In this document: positions 35,810 to 45,077 of the stretch, piece by piece
How positions within the stretch are numbered: position 1 is the first letter of the stretch
Layout: each line of letters begins with the position of its first letter
NCBI RefSeq assembly: GCF_016744155.1
Contig: NZ_JADGEW010000013.1
Location: 41,501 to 105,500, forward strand
Source: Amphritea sp.
GTDB lineage: Bacteria > Pseudomonadota > Gammaproteobacteria > Pseudomonadales > Balneatricaceae
Length of the DNA: 64,000 bases
Reading direction: 5' to 3'
Program-made: the position numbers and the translations under genes
The notes under the pieces: model-generated
Database searches by the model: none
What the model saw: only the letters and a program-made list of their open reading frames with translations
What the model was told of the DNA's origin: nothing

Positions 35810-35825
35810 TGTCGTTTCTGATCAA
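35810..35825 (+). promoter_or_regulatory. Candidate GbdR-type box upstream of fdhA
   Basis: TGTCGT-TTCTGATC-AA fits TGTCG(C/T)-N8-AA and lies 103-118 bp before the fdhA start. Confidence 0.4.
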
Positions 35826-35927
35826 TTAGGGCGCGGTGCCGGTCAGTCTGCATCCCTCGCTTTTAATTATGGTGGTATCACACCCATTACCGGGTGATCC
35901 AATAATAAAATAATGGGAGAAGCATCC

Positions 35928-37127
35928 ATGTGTAGCAATCATGCAAACCGTGGTGTCGTCTATAAAGGCCCGGGTGAAGTCGCTGTTGAAGCGATCCCCT
36001 TTCCAGAACTTTCAATAGGTAACCGCAAGTGTAATCACGGTGTCATTCTGCGGGTTTTGACAACTAACATCTGTGGCTCTGACCAGCATATGGTGCGCGG
36101 CCGTACCACTGCGCAATCGGGCTTAGTGCTCGGTCATGAAATTACCGGCCAGATCATAGAGTGCGGTGACGATGTAGAGTTTCTTAAACCCGGTGATATC
36201 GTCTCTGTCCCATTCAACATAGCCTGTGGTCGCTGCCGCAACTGTAAAGAGGGCAACACTGGTATTTGCCTAAACGTTAACCCTGCACGCCCTGGCGCAG
36301 CCTATGGCTATGTCGACATGGGTGGTTGGGTCGGCGGGCAGTCAGAGTACGTTATGGTTCCCTATGCTGACTTCAACCTGTTGAAATTCCCTGATTCAGA
36401 CCAGGCGATGGAGAAGATCCGCGACCTCACGCTGCTATCAGATATATTCCCTACTGGCTTCCATGGCTGCGTCACTGCTGGCGTTGGACCAGGTTCAACG
36501 GTATATATCGCTGGAGCGGGCCCTGTTGGTTTGGCGGCAGCTGTCTCTGCACAGTTATTAGGTGCGGCCTGTGTCATCGTTGGCGACATGATTGAAGACC
36601 GCCTGGAACAGGCACGCAGCTTTGGTTGTGAAACAATAGATCTGCGCCAAGAAGGCGATATGGCCGATAAGCTGGAAGTCATTCTGGGTGAGCGAGAAGT
36701 GGATGCTTTCGTCGATTGCGTTGGTTTTGAGGCCCATGCTTGCGGCTGTAATCACGGTGTTGAGGCACCTGCAACGGTGCTGAACTCTGCAATGCAGATC
36801 ACCCGTGCCGGTGGCCAGATAGGTATTCCGGGCTTGTATGTTACCGCAGACCCAGGTGCCGTTGATGAAGCAGCTCAAGAAGGTGCTCTTAGCATGCGCT
36901 TCGGGCTTGGTTGGGCTAAATCTCACTCATTCCATACCGGCCAGTGCCCGGTAATGAAATACCACCGTCCTCTGATGCAGGCGATCCTGTTTGATAAGGT
37001 GGATATTGCTAAGGCGGTTAACGTGCAGATGATATCTCTGGATCAGGCGCCTGAAGGTTACGCTGACTTCGATGGCGGTGCAGCTAAGAAATTCGTAATC
37101 GACCCACACGGTAGTGTAGCGGCTTAA
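35928..37127 (+). CDS. fdhA: Glutathione-independent formaldehyde dehydrogenase (zinc, NAD)
   Basis: A ~399-aa zinc-dependent dehydrogenase that matches Pseudomonas FdhA as I remember it over its full length: NRGVVYKGPGEV, TNICGSDQHMVRGRTTAQ (catalytic Zn Cys and the family's signature), GHEITG, CGRCRNCKEGNTGIC (structural Zn), AGAGPVGLAAA (NAD) and RFGLGWAKSHSFHTGQ. It oxidises formaldehyde to formate with tightly bound NAD. ATG 35928 is chosen because GGGAGAAG lies five bases upstream. Placed beside gbdR and gbcAB, it should remove formaldehyde from betaine and dimethylglycine demethylation and feed the fds formate dehydrogenase. Confidence 0.95.
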   Translation: MCSNHANRGVVYKGPGEVAVEAIPFPELSIGNRKCNHGVILRVLTTNICGSDQHMVRGRTTAQSGLVLGHEITGQIIECGDDVEFLKPGDIVSVPFNIACGRCRNCKEGNTGICLNVNPARPGAAYGYVDMGGWVGGQSEYVMVPYADFNLLKFPDSDQAMEKIRDLTLLSDIFPTGFHGCVTAGVGPGSTVYIAGAGPVGLAAAVSAQLLGAACVIVGDMIEDRLEQARSFGCETIDLRQEGDMADKLEVILGEREVDAFVDCVGFEAHACGCNHGVEAPATVLNSAMQITRAGGQIGIPGLYVTADPGAVDEAAQEGALSMRFGLGWAKSHSFHTGQCPVMKYHRPLMQAILFDKVDIAKAVNVQMISLDQAPEGYADFDGGAAKKFVIDPHGSVAA

Positions 37128-37148
37128 ACTTTAGCGCTGCTCCTTGCA

Positions 37149-37176
37149 AAGCCACCGCCCTGTCGGTGGCTTTTCT
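37149..37176 (+). terminator. Intrinsic terminator of fdhA
   Basis: AAGCCACCG-loop-CGGTGGCTT followed by TTCTTT, ~22 bp past the stop. Confidence 0.9.
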
Positions 37177-37226
37177 TTATCCCTTTATACCTCGATTAGT
37201 TATTCACCCGTCGTGATATAAAACTA

Positions 37227-37943
37227 TCAGATCCAGATTTCTTTCAGCGGGGTAATATGACTGTAGCGGTGGAGAATTTGGGCCTGCAGCAATTCTGCAG
37301 TCGCAATCGCATCGGTTAGTGCATGATGCTGACCATAGTGCGGCAGGTTATAACGACTTCGGCTATCCCCGAGACGAATAGATTCCGGCTTGCAGCCAAT
37401 CAACCGCTTCATCAACTGACCTACTCCTCGACGGTAGAGCATCGCTTCAAGTTCCATGGTATCAACCATAGGAAAGCATATCCCCTCGCTGATACGTCTT
37501 TTTAGCGCAGCATCAAGAAACTCACGCTCAATATAACGATAATGCACCACCACTATCCGACCTGCGATAGCTTCCAGTACCTGCTCAAGAATCCGATTCA
37601 AGTCAGGCGCATCACTCAGCTCCGTATGGGTAATACCATGAATAACAATAGATTCATCTTTCATCGCTCTCCGAGGTTTCAGCAACCAGTGCCGGGCTTC
37701 ACGTAGGCGAATTCTATTCAGATCGAAAGGCACCAAACCAATACTGATAATCTCATCACTGCCTGCATTCAACCCGGTGGTTTCGAAATCTAATGCGACA
37801 AAAGGAACATCGGACAGAGGCGTATCCCCGGCTACTGTTCCTTGCTCATAGAATGCCCTTAAACGCTCATCCTGGGCGGTGAGTGCTTGCTCCTGAAATA
37901 ATTCAGGCCAGTTTACTAGGTTAGAGTCTGTCACAAGAGCCAC
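37227..37943 (-). CDS. DnaQ-like DEDDh 3'-5' exonuclease
   Basis: A 238-aa exonuclease-fold protein: VALDFETTG (Exo I), IVVHYRYIEREFLDAAL (Exo II region) and HHALTDAIATAELL (Exo IIIepsilon His-Asp). It resembles PolIII-epsilon-like stand-alone exonucleases. The GTG start at 37943 lies 4 bp after the upstream stop with no clear Shine-Dalgarno, suggesting translational coupling to the cNMP/CBS/DUF294 gene. That pair is a recurrent neighbourhood in gammaproteobacteria. The biological substrate is not known to me. An N-terminal ~45 residues precede the nuclease fold. Confidence 0.87.
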   Translation of the reverse strand: MALVTDSNLVNWPELFQEQALTAQDERLRAFYEQGTVAGDTPLSDVPFVALDFETTGLNAGSDEIISIGLVPFDLNRIRLREARHWLLKPRRAMKDESIVIHGITHTELSDAPDLNRILEQVLEAIAGRIVVVHYRYIEREFLDAALKRRISEGICFPMVDTMELEAMLYRRGVGQLMKRLIGCKPESIRLGDSRSRYNLPHYGQHHALTDAIATAELLQAQILHRYSHITPLKEIWI

Positions 37944-37947
37944 TTAT

Positions 37948-39819
37948 TTATGGGTAACGAAATTTCAGAAAACGCTGACTATTACTCAACACCTGAAAGG
38001 CTTCTTTCAGGTTACGGCGTTCAAAATCAGTCAGATTTTCCGGTTCAACACTGTTATCAACGTCCCGCCCTGTCTCAATATCCAGAGCCTGATGTCGAAT
38101 ACGCACCATCGCGATAAACTCCATCGCATCACGCAGATCATTCTCCCGACCAGCTGGAAGTATGCCGGCTTTAACGACATCATCCAGCCGTTCAAATGAA
38201 TTCTGGGCTCTGGAACCCACCGCCAGCGCATGCACCCTAATCAGGTCAGAAAGAGGAGCTGTCCCCCGGCGTTTGAGATTGATTGAATTTCGGTGCTGAC
38301 CATCTTTTTCCATAACGAAGCCTTTAAAAAAACCCAAAGGCGGTTTACGACTCAGAGCATTACGGCCCATGCTGCCAAGAAAACGCGGTGAACGTTTTGC
38401 TTTACGCACGATAAAGAGATTGAGCTGATCAGCCCAACTCGTTTTACCAAACACACCGTCCAGATCAAAAAATATTGAACAATTCAACAGCGATTCAGGG
38501 TCCGGATTTTCTATCCAGTCGGCAAAAGTTTCCTCCCATTCCCGACGGGTTTTGCGCCACAGGGGATTGGTCGCCATGATATCGCCGCTGCAGTAAACAT
38601 AGCCGCAGGTATTCAGCCCATCACTAACAAACTTAGCCAAGGCTTCAAAGTACTTCCCATGCTGAGCCGCATCAAAACTATTATCCAGAATCAGCGCGTT
38701 ATCCTGGTCGGTCATCAGTAACTGCTCATCTCTGGCCATCGATCCCAGCGCTAGAAAACAATAGCGTACGGGGGGTGGCCCAAGCTGTTCTTCCGCCAGT
38801 TCCAGTAAGCGCTGTTTAAAGCAACGACCGATGACCGACATCGCACTGCCGATCATATGAGAGTTAGCGTCTTCATTTACCATGCGTACAAAACAGGCAC
38901 TAATTTGCGGCTGTAACTGCGCCAGTTCCTCGACACTGTTCTGTCGCATAATGTTACTGACCAGATACAGGCTGCTTTGGGATTCATAACGAACAATATC
39001 CGAGGTCGCCAGCACACCTACCGGACGACCATTTTCAAGAATCGGCAGATGGTGGAGATTTAAGCGTAGCATCGTCAGCATCGCCTCAAAGGCATAAGCA
39101 TCTTCATCCAGCGTGATCGGTTCGGCCGTCATGACTTGCGTCACCGGCGCATCCAGATTCAGACCCGGTGCAACCACCCGGCTACGTAGGTCCCGATCGG
39201 TGAGAATACCAGCCACTGACTGATCCGGCTCATCCTCTTCTCTGTTGCTGTCTGCGGCCTGCATAATCAGTATGGATGACACGCCCTCATCAGTCATCTT
39301 CTGGGCTGCCTCACGGATAGTCGCAGAATCATCGAGGCAGACTGGCTCCCGGGAGATCAGTCGAGTCACTTTTGATACCATCAGATCATTACTTTCCTGC
39401 TTACTGGAAATCGCCTGACGCAGACGGTTATCATCCATTTCGACAAAGTAGGCAAAAGAGTCAAAGCGATCACAGAGTTCGATGAACAATGCTTCAGGGA
39501 TAAAATAGATCAGTGAATCTTCTAACGCCCGCGCAGGTAGCCGGATTTTATTGTTCATCAACAGTCCCAGCTGACCAAACAGGTCACCTTCACTGAGACG
39601 ATTATAAAGATCACCGTTACGACGATAGATCTCCACCGCACCACTGCGAATAATACAGAGATCTTTTATTTCATCCCCGAACTGGTAGATATCATTACCG
39701 GAACGGTAATATGAAATTTCCGCCTGGCAGGCTATATCATCTACAACAGTTTCAGGAAGCGTATTAAAGGGCGGGTACTGCTTCAGAAACCCAGCTATTT
39801 CTACCTGTTCTGCTTGCAT
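37948..39819 (-). CDS. cNMP-binding / CBS-pair / DUF294 nucleotidyltransferase-like protein
   Basis: A 623-aa cytoplasmic signalling protein. The order is cyclic-nucleotide-binding-like domain (~15-130; FGDEIKDLCIIRSGAVEIY, LSEGDLFGQLGLL), two CBS domains (~155-290; ILTDRDLRSRV, VLATSDIVRYESQ), DUF294 nucleotidyltransferase (~325-460; ALGSMARDEQLLMTDQDNALIL with GS and DxD-type residues) and its C-terminal helical partner (~480-620). Similar to GlnD-like putative uridylyltransferases. The nucleotide ligand and target are unknown. It is followed directly by the DnaQ-like exonuclease. Confidence 0.9.
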   Translation of the reverse strand: MQAEQVEIAGFLKQYPPFNTLPETVVDDIACQAEISYYRSGNDIYQFGDEIKDLCIIRSGAVEIYRRNGDLYNRLSEGDLFGQLGLLMNNKIRLPARALEDSLIYFIPEALFIELCDRFDSFAYFVEMDDNRLRQAISSKQESNDLMVSKVTRLISREPVCLDDSATIREAAQKMTDEGVSSILIMQAADSNREEDEPDQSVAGILTDRDLRSRVVAPGLNLDAPVTQVMTAEPITLDEDAYAFEAMLTMLRLNLHHLPILENGRPVGVLATSDIVRYESQSSLYLVSNIMRQNSVEELAQLQPQISACFVRMVNEDANSHMIGSAMSVIGRCFKQRLLELAEEQLGPPPVRYCFLALGSMARDEQLLMTDQDNALILDNSFDAAQHGKYFEALAKFVSDGLNTCGYVYCSGDIMATNPLWRKTRREWEETFADWIENPDPESLLNCSIFFDLDGVFGKTSWADQLNLFIVRKAKRSPRFLGSMGRNALSRKPPLGFFKGFVMEKDGQHRNSINLKRRGTAPLSDLIRVHALAVGSRAQNSFERLDDVVKAGILPAGRENDLRDAMEFIAMVRIRHQALDIETGRDVDNSVEPENLTDFERRNLKEAFQVLSNSQRFLKFRYP

Positions 39820-39916
39820 CGATTATTCCGGAATAATGCTTAAAATTTCAGTTTAGAGCACAACTTAAAACTCTATTCATCGCGCTTTAATAGCACTTTT
39901 GATAGCTCTAACAACA

Positions 39917-39939
39917 AAAAATCGCCCGCAGGCGATTTT
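39917..39939 (-). terminator. Intrinsic terminator of gbcB
   Basis: AAAATCGCC-CGCA-GGCGATTTT; on the minus strand ATCGCC-loop-GGCGAT runs into TTTTTT, ~20 bp past the gbcB stop. Confidence 0.88.
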
Positions 39940-39957
39940 CAACAACACTCAGTACTA

Positions 39958-41085
39958 TCAAAAATCGAGAACAACATCGGTTTTTGGCACACTGCAGCAA
40001 GACAAGACATAACCGGCTGCTACATCCTCATCGGTTATACCGCCGTTATGGGACATCTCTGTTTCACCCTCTACCACCAGTACTTTACAAGTACCACAGA
40101 TTCCCATACCACAGGCCTTAGGAATCAGCAGATCAAGCTTAGAAGCGGCTGCGTGAAGTGTTTCACCGGGGGCGATCTGAATACTCTTACCTTTACTAGA
40201 AAACTCAACCCTAAGCATATCAGCCTGGGTTAGCGCATCAGCTTCGTCCTGTGCAATATCAGCATTCTCAATCGCTTCCTCTTCGACACCGACCGGCATC
40301 TCACCAAAGGACTCTTCATGATAACGGCTCATGTCAAAACCATTAGTCTGCAGAAGTTTCTTAACCGCATTCATGTAGGGTGCGGGGCCACAACAGAACA
40401 CTTCCCGCTCCATAAAGTCCGTTGCAATCATCTCCAGTTTGGACTGATCAAGGTAACCTCGATAGCCATGCCATGCCTGACCGCTTTCAATGTGTTCACA
40501 GATCAGGTGCAGGCTGAAGTTACTGATTCTTGAAGCCATATGATCCAACTCACGCTGGAAGATAATATCTTTTGGTGTACGGGCACTGTGCACAAAGGCG
40601 ATGTCTACATCCGCGTTGGTATCAAACCACCAGCGCGCCATCGACATAACAGGAGTGATACCTACGCCACCGGATAACAACAGTATTTTCCTGGAAGGAA
40701 AATCAATACAGTTGAATTGCCCAACCGGACCGTGTACCGCCAGTTGGTCACCCTCTTTCATATTCTCATGCAACCAGCTTGAAACTAATCCGTTAGCGTC
40801 CAGCTTTACGGTAATAGAGAAACTATAAGGCACCGAAGGTGAGCTTGAAATCGTATAGGAACGCATCACCTGATTGCCCTCAATTTCTAACTCAAGGGTG
40901 ACAAACTGGCCCGGTTTAAAGAAATACATCACCGGTTGTTCTGACATAAAGCAAAAGGTACACACATCCCAGGTTTCACGGATCACTTTGACACAACGAA
41001 CATTGTGACGACCGTTGACCCAGGTTTGGGTATTTACCGGGATAAAGCTGTCGGAACCAACAGTAGCAGGGACGGTATTAGTCAT
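39958..41085 (-). CDS. gbcB: Glycine betaine monooxygenase reductase subunit
   Basis: A 375-aa flavin/NAD reductase with C-terminal [2Fe-2S] ferredoxin. The flavin site is RSYTISSSPS, the NAD domain has LLLSGGVGITPVMSMARWW and VFCCGP, and the cluster Cys are CGMGICGTCKV plus a late Cys in LSCCS. A ~40-residue acidic linker (EEEAIENADIAQDEADALT) joins the domains. It carries electrons from NAD(P)H to GbcA, encoded divergently across a 353-bp regulatory region. Length and order match GbcB. Confidence 0.92.
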   Translation of the reverse strand: MTNTVPATVGSDSFIPVNTQTWVNGRHNVRCVKVIRETWDVCTFCFMSEQPVMYFFKPGQFVTLELEIEGNQVMRSYTISSSPSVPYSFSITVKLDANGLVSSWLHENMKEGDQLAVHGPVGQFNCIDFPSRKILLLSGGVGITPVMSMARWWFDTNADVDIAFVHSARTPKDIIFQRELDHMASRISNFSLHLICEHIESGQAWHGYRGYLDQSKLEMIATDFMEREVFCCGPAPYMNAVKKLLQTNGFDMSRYHEESFGEMPVGVEEEAIENADIAQDEADALTQADMLRVEFSSKGKSIQIAPGETLHAAASKLDLLIPKACGMGICGTCKVLVVEGETEMSHNGGITDEDVAAGYVLSCCSVPKTDVVLDF

Positions 41086-41438
41086 GGTGTATCTCTCATC
41101 GGTGCGCGGTAATGCACCGGTTCAGTTATTGGGCTTAAAAATTGAACTCAATCGGATGGTTGCTAAAACAGCGCCCCACCAATTCATACTCATTGAGCAC
41201 ATTGTCTGTCGAGCCGGTTTTCGAATATTAACCACTAACGACATTTATTTGCTTATTGCGACCATCCCCGACATGTCATGCAATTTTGGTCGATTATGTA
41301 TTCGTTTTTGTCGCAAATGGTCAATCTCATAAACATAGCCTGGTAGAGGATGAACCCATGCAATACCACTATTCCGATCAGGGTTATTCCTGATCAATTT
41401 TTAGATGCACAACGGTGCCTTGAAGGATGATCCGACTG
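41086..41438. promoter_or_regulatory. gbcB-gbcA divergent regulatory region
   Basis: A 353-bp spacer with no gene. On the plus strand GTCG occurs at 41289 and 41310, exactly 21 bp apart, and the second is part of TGTCGC-AAATGGTC-AA (41309-41324). The pair lies 125-150 bp before gbcA. On the minus strand GGTCGC-AATAAGCA-AA (41248-41263) is a weaker match oriented toward gbcB. These are the best candidates for GbdR-type operators; no -35/-10 is claimed. Confidence 0.5.
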
Positions 41439-42713
41439 ATGAACCAAAACGACCTACTCAATTCAACCTGCGCTACGATCCATGAAGCACGGAAGGAGAT
41501 GGCTGAACGGCTTGAGGCACGCCCGGCCAACTACTCCCTTGACCAACCTCTGTATAACGATCCACAGATGTTTCGGATTGATGTCGAGGAGGTATTTCAA
41601 AAAGAATGGCTGTTTGTTGGTATGACCAGCGAAATACCAGTCCGTGGCGATTACTTTACTGTTGAGGTTGCGCAAAACCCAGTATTAGTCGTACGGGATG
41701 CCGACGGCAGCGTCAATGCATTCCACAACACTTGCCGTCACCGTGGCTCGCGTATCTGCTCAGAACACCGGGGTAAAGTGGCTAACCTGGTCTGCCCATA
41801 CCATCAGTGGACCTATGATCTGAAAGGCAACTTGTTATTCGCCGGCACTGAAATGGGCGACAGTTTTGAAACGCAGGAGCACGGACTCAAAAAAGCCTTC
41901 TGTAAAACAGCCGGAGGCTTTATCTTCGTTTGTCTGGGCAAAGAGGAACCAGAAGGTGACTTCGATGAGTTTCTATCTACCCTTGAAGAGTACATGGAGC
42001 CTTATGATGTAGAGAACACCAAGCTGGCGGTGGAATCTAGCATGTATGAAAAAGCCAACTGGAAACTGGTGCTTGAGAACAACCGTGAATGCTACCACTG
42101 TTCAGCTAACCACCCGGAACTATTGAACAGCCTGCTGGAGTGGGATGACACTAACGATCCCCGTGCTTCACAAGAGTTCAAAGACCACTGCAAAGACCAG
42201 GCCGCAGCATGGGACGCCGAAGGCATCCCTCACGAGCACCAGAGTTTTGGCCCCGGGCTGCGCAACCGTATCGTGCGTATGCCGCTGAAGAAAGGCACTC
42301 AGGCAATGACGATGGATGGCAAAGCCGGCTGCAATAAACTGCTAGGACGCATCAAAAATCCACAAATGGGCTCCATGCGTATTCTGCACCTGCCAAATTC
42401 GTGGAACCACATGCAGTCGGATCATTTCATCGTCTTCCGGGTACTGCCAATTTCTGCTCAGGAATCGATTGTCACGACTAAATGGTTCGTCCATAAAGAT
42501 GCCGTTGAAGGCGTTGATTACGATCCAGTACAGCTGCGAAAAGTTTGGGATGCAACCAACGAACAGGACCGTGTTCTAGGTGAAGAAAACCAGCGGGGTA
42601 TCAACTCTGTCGGTTATCAGCCAGGCCCCTACTCAGAAACTTTTGAGTTCGGCATCGTTAACTTCATGGAATGGTACAGCGATACCGTACAGAAGAACCT
42701 GAAGGCAAAATAA
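41439..42713 (+). CDS. gbcA: Glycine betaine monooxygenase, Rieske oxygenase subunit
   Basis: A ~424-aa Rieske oxygenase. Rieske ligands are CRHRGSRIC (~98) and CPYHQWTYD (~119); the mononuclear iron site is in NNRECYHCSANHPELL (~217). Family-specific stretches include YNDPQMFRIDVEEVFQKEWL, MEPYDVENTKLAVE, EWDDTNDPRA, RIVRMPLKKGT and TTKWFVHKDAVEGVDYDP. It hydroxylates an N-methyl of glycine betaine, which releases formaldehyde and leaves dimethylglycine. The ATG at 41439 is used; an ATG 12 bases upstream abuts its own purine tract. It is divergent from its reductase gbcB and has a strong terminator downstream. Confidence 0.95.
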   Translation: MNQNDLLNSTCATIHEARKEMAERLEARPANYSLDQPLYNDPQMFRIDVEEVFQKEWLFVGMTSEIPVRGDYFTVEVAQNPVLVVRDADGSVNAFHNTCRHRGSRICSEHRGKVANLVCPYHQWTYDLKGNLLFAGTEMGDSFETQEHGLKKAFCKTAGGFIFVCLGKEEPEGDFDEFLSTLEEYMEPYDVENTKLAVESSMYEKANWKLVLENNRECYHCSANHPELLNSLLEWDDTNDPRASQEFKDHCKDQAAAWDAEGIPHEHQSFGPGLRNRIVRMPLKKGTQAMTMDGKAGCNKLLGRIKNPQMGSMRILHLPNSWNHMQSDHFIVFRVLPISAQESIVTTKWFVHKDAVEGVDYDPVQLRKVWDATNEQDRVLGEENQRGINSVGYQPGPYSETFEFGIVNFMEWYSDTVQKNLKAK

Positions 42714-42730
42714 GCTTACATTATTAAACA

Positions 42731-42766
42731 AAGGCTGATGCTTAGTTGCATCAGCCTTTTTTATTT
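42731..42766 (+). terminator. Intrinsic terminator of gbcA
   Basis: A 12-bp stem AAAGGCTGATGC/GCATCAGCCTTT with a TTAGTT loop, followed by a T-run; 17 bp past the stop. Confidence 0.93.
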
Positions 42767-42847
42767 ATACGTCTATAGTTATCAACAGATCCCTGTAGAC
42801 AGACAGCTGTTAGCAACTAACAATCTGAATCAATAAAGGTAGAAATT

Positions 42848-43114
42848 ATGGCTGGAGGCTGGTCCCGCGATGGCGCAGTGCAAGATCAAATTGATGCCAG
42901 TGTCGATGATGCGGTAGAACTGGCTCGCAGTCGCCTGCACGCTGGCGAAAGCGCTAAGTACTGTGAGGAATGTGATTGCTTGATTCCAGAAAACCGTCGC
43001 AAGGCTATTCCTGGAATTCGCTTATGTATTACCTGCCAGAGCGCACTCGAAAGCACAGAATCGAATTCGGGCAGTTTCAACCGCCGGGGAAGCAAAGATA
43101 GCCAGTTAAGATAA
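42848..43114 (+). CDS. DksA/TraR-type C4 zinc finger protein (YbiI-like)
   Basis: An 88-aa protein with the DksA C4 zinc finger CEECDCLIPENRRKAIPGIRLCITCQ. It has a short helical N-terminus (QDQIDASVDDAVELARSRL) and a Ser/Asn-rich tail. It lacks DksA's long coiled coil and the DxxDxA tip, so it resembles the small YbiI/TraR group that can bind RNA polymerase. Function here is unknown, and its position by gbcA seems incidental. Confidence 0.88.
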   Translation: MAGGWSRDGAVQDQIDASVDDAVELARSRLHAGESAKYCEECDCLIPENRRKAIPGIRLCITCQSALESTESNSGSFNRRGSKDSQLR

Positions 43115-43140
43115 CTACCCGTCTGCTCTAAATCTTTAAC

Positions 43141-43383
43141 TCATTCCACATCTATCAATAACGATAGTGCATCACGCACCTCCGGTAACATCACCGTAAT
43201 CTGCGTTTTCAGTTCATGCATCGATGCCCCAAACTGGTCACGTACTTCGTCATTCTGATCTTCCAACCATAGCAAAGCGGCCTGACTGCATTGCTGGGGT
43301 GAACAGCCCGGTTCCAAAGGTACACCTGCCTGCTCTAGCAGATCAAAGTAATCATCCTGGTCAATCAGATCAGTGATCATCAT
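43141..43383 (-). CDS. Small acidic protein of unknown function
   Basis: About 80 aa. I do not recognise the family. It is acidic and mostly helical in appearance (DLIDQDDYFDLLEQAGVPLEPGCSPQQCSQAALLWLEDQ), with two Cys in GCSPQQC and no signal or membrane span. The ATG at 43383 has AGGAG nine bases upstream, which argues for a real gene. It lies between the DksA-like gene and the BCCT carrier, after the latter's terminator, so it is probably transcribed alone or by read-through. Confidence 0.6.
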   Translation of the reverse strand: MMITDLIDQDDYFDLLEQAGVPLEPGCSPQQCSQAALLWLEDQNDEVRDQFGASMHELKTQITVMLPEVRDALSLLIDVE

Positions 43384-43448
43384 AGTGTTTATCTCCTGTA
43401 AACAAACCGTCAATACTGGTGCTTTATAGCACTGTATCAGAACGAAAA

Positions 43449-43471
43449 AAAGCTGGCATTAAGCCAGCTTT
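43449..43471 (-). terminator. Intrinsic terminator of the BCCT carrier gene
   Basis: AAAGCTGGC-ATTAA-GCCAGCTTT; on the minus strand it runs into TTTTTTT, ~30 bp past the stop. Confidence 0.88.
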
Positions 43472-43502
43472 ATCTTTTCAGAGTTTTAGACCAGCGGTGT
43501 CC

Positions 43503-45077
43503 TTACACCTCAGTCTTCAATCCCTTATAGAGACTAAAACACATCAGCAACAGAATGACTGTAAATGGCAATCCTGCTGTAATAGCACCCGCCTGCAGCG
43601 CTTTCAGCGCTTCAGCGCCTCCACCATATAGCAGCACCGCGGCAATCAACCCCTGTAGCACCGCCCAGAAAACACGCTGCGGCACAGGAGAATCAACTTT
43701 ACCTCCAGCCGTAATCGAATCGATTACCAACGAACCTGAATCAGATGAAGTGATAAAGAACACCAATACCAGAATAATCGCCAATGCCGAAGTAATACCT
43801 GACAATGGTAAATTGTCCAGCATCTGGAACATTGCAAGGGAGACATCACTCAGACCACTCGCCAGAGCGCCAGTGCCGCTTTGCACCTGATCAAGCGCCT
43901 GCGCGCCAAAGGCTGCCATCCAGATAGCAGATACCACCGTAGGAATAAGCAATACCGCAATCATAAACTCACGTACTGTCCGGCCCCGAGATACCCGTGC
44001 GATAAACATCCCCACGAACGGAGACCAGGATATCCACCATGCCCAGTAGAATACTGTCCAGCCCGTGTAGAACTTCTCATCTTCACGTCCTACCCAGTTA
44101 CTCAAGGGAACAATATCAGTCGCATAGCTACTGACTGTTAGTACCAGATTATTAAAGAATCCACCCAGGGAACCTGCAATTATTACAAACAGCAGTAACG
44201 CTGCAGCGATCAGCATATTAATATTACTAAGCAGCTTTACACCGCCTTCCAGACCACGTGTAACGGAGATAATTGCTATTGCTGATACCACAGCAATTAT
44301 AACGATTTGAGTGGTGATACTATTCTCTATGCCGAACAGATAATTCAATCCGCCAGCAGCCTGAGAAGCACCTAGGCCCAGAGAGGTCGCTAAACCAAAG
44401 ATGGTCGCCAATACCGCAATAATATCGATCACATGACCGATAGGACCCCATACCCGCTCGCCCAGTAGTGGATAAAACGCTGAACGAATCGTTAGAGGCA
44501 AGCCTTTATTGTAGGTAAAGAAGGCCAATGCCAACGCTACAACACCGTAGATAGCCCAGGGATGTAAACCCCAGTGAAACAGGGTTGCACCCATCGCTGA
44601 AGCAGCAGCTTCAGGCGTATTTGGCACAGCATTTAGCGGAGTACCCCACCAGTCGGTATAGTACGCTACCGGTTCTGCAACACTCCAGAACATCAAACCG
44701 ATACCCATACCCGCAGCAAATAGCATAGAGAACCACGACATACGGCTAAAATCGGGTTTAGCCTCAGCTCCCCCCAGACGTATCCGACCGACCGGCAGCA
44801 CTATCATTAGTAGGCAGAACAACACAAAAACGTTACCGCCAATCATAAACAGCCAGTCGAAGGTTTCAATTGACCAGGTACGAGCGCCTTCCAGCATCAC
44901 TTTAGCGTCAGCAGGAAACACCAGGGCAAGTACAATAAAGGTCAGGATAGCTAGTGCGCTGGTGGTAAAAACCGGATTGTGAATATCCATTCCCAGTACC
45001 TGAACATTATCCTGCCCGGCCTTATAGTCAGAGGTATACTCAGCTGACTTAGGACCGTTTTGAACTTTTTGGTTCAT
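43503..45077 (-). CDS. BCCT-family betaine/choline/carnitine transporter
   Basis: A ~524-aa carrier with 12 predicted spans. Family signatures are GMGIGLMFWSVAEPVAYY (substrate-site helix with Trp), FHWGLHPWAIYG and the tryptophan-rich FYWAWWISWSPFVGMFIARVSRGRTVREF box. The ATG at 45077 follows GGAG by seven bases; the longer upstream reading is not needed. BCCT carriers import quaternary ammonium compounds with Na+ or H+. Set next to gbc, etf and dgc genes, glycine betaine is the likely substrate. No long regulatory C-terminal tail like that of BetP is present. Confidence 0.93.
   Translation of the reverse strand: MNQKVQNGPKSAEYTSDYKAGQDNVQVLGMDIHNPVFTTSALAILTFIVLALVFPADAKVMLEGARTWSIETFDWLFMIGGNVFVLFCLLMIVLPVGRIRLGGAEAKPDFSRMSWFSMLFAAGMGIGLMFWSVAEPVAYYTDWWGTPLNAVPNTPEAAASAMGATLFHWGLHPWAIYGVVALALAFFTYNKGLPLTIRSAFYPLLGERVWGPIGHVIDIIAVLATIFGLATSLGLGASQAAGGLNYLFGIENSITTQIVIIAVVSAIAIISVTRGLEGGVKLLSNINMLIAAALLLFVIIAGSLGGFFNNLVLTVSSYATDIVPLSNWVGREDEKFYTGWTVFYWAWWISWSPFVGMFIARVSRGRTVREFMIAVLLIPTVVSAIWMAAFGAQALDQVQSGTGALASGLSDVSLAMFQMLDNLPLSGITSALAIILVLVFFITSSDSGSLVIDSITAGGKVDSPVPQRVFWAVLQGLIAAVLLYGGGAEALKALQAGAITAGLPFTVILLLMCFSLYKGLKTEV

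Larger units (their letters stand above)
35405..35912. other. Divergent regulatory spacer between gbdR-like gene and fdhA
   Basis: A ~520-bp region without a gene. It holds an exact 11-bp inverted repeat TTTTGTCGTTT (35557-35567) / AAACGACAAAA (35609-35619). It also has two sites fitting TGTCG(C/T)-N8-AA, one on the minus strand at 35601-35616 and one on the plus strand at 35810-35825. The second lies 103-118 bp before fdhA. Confidence 0.55.
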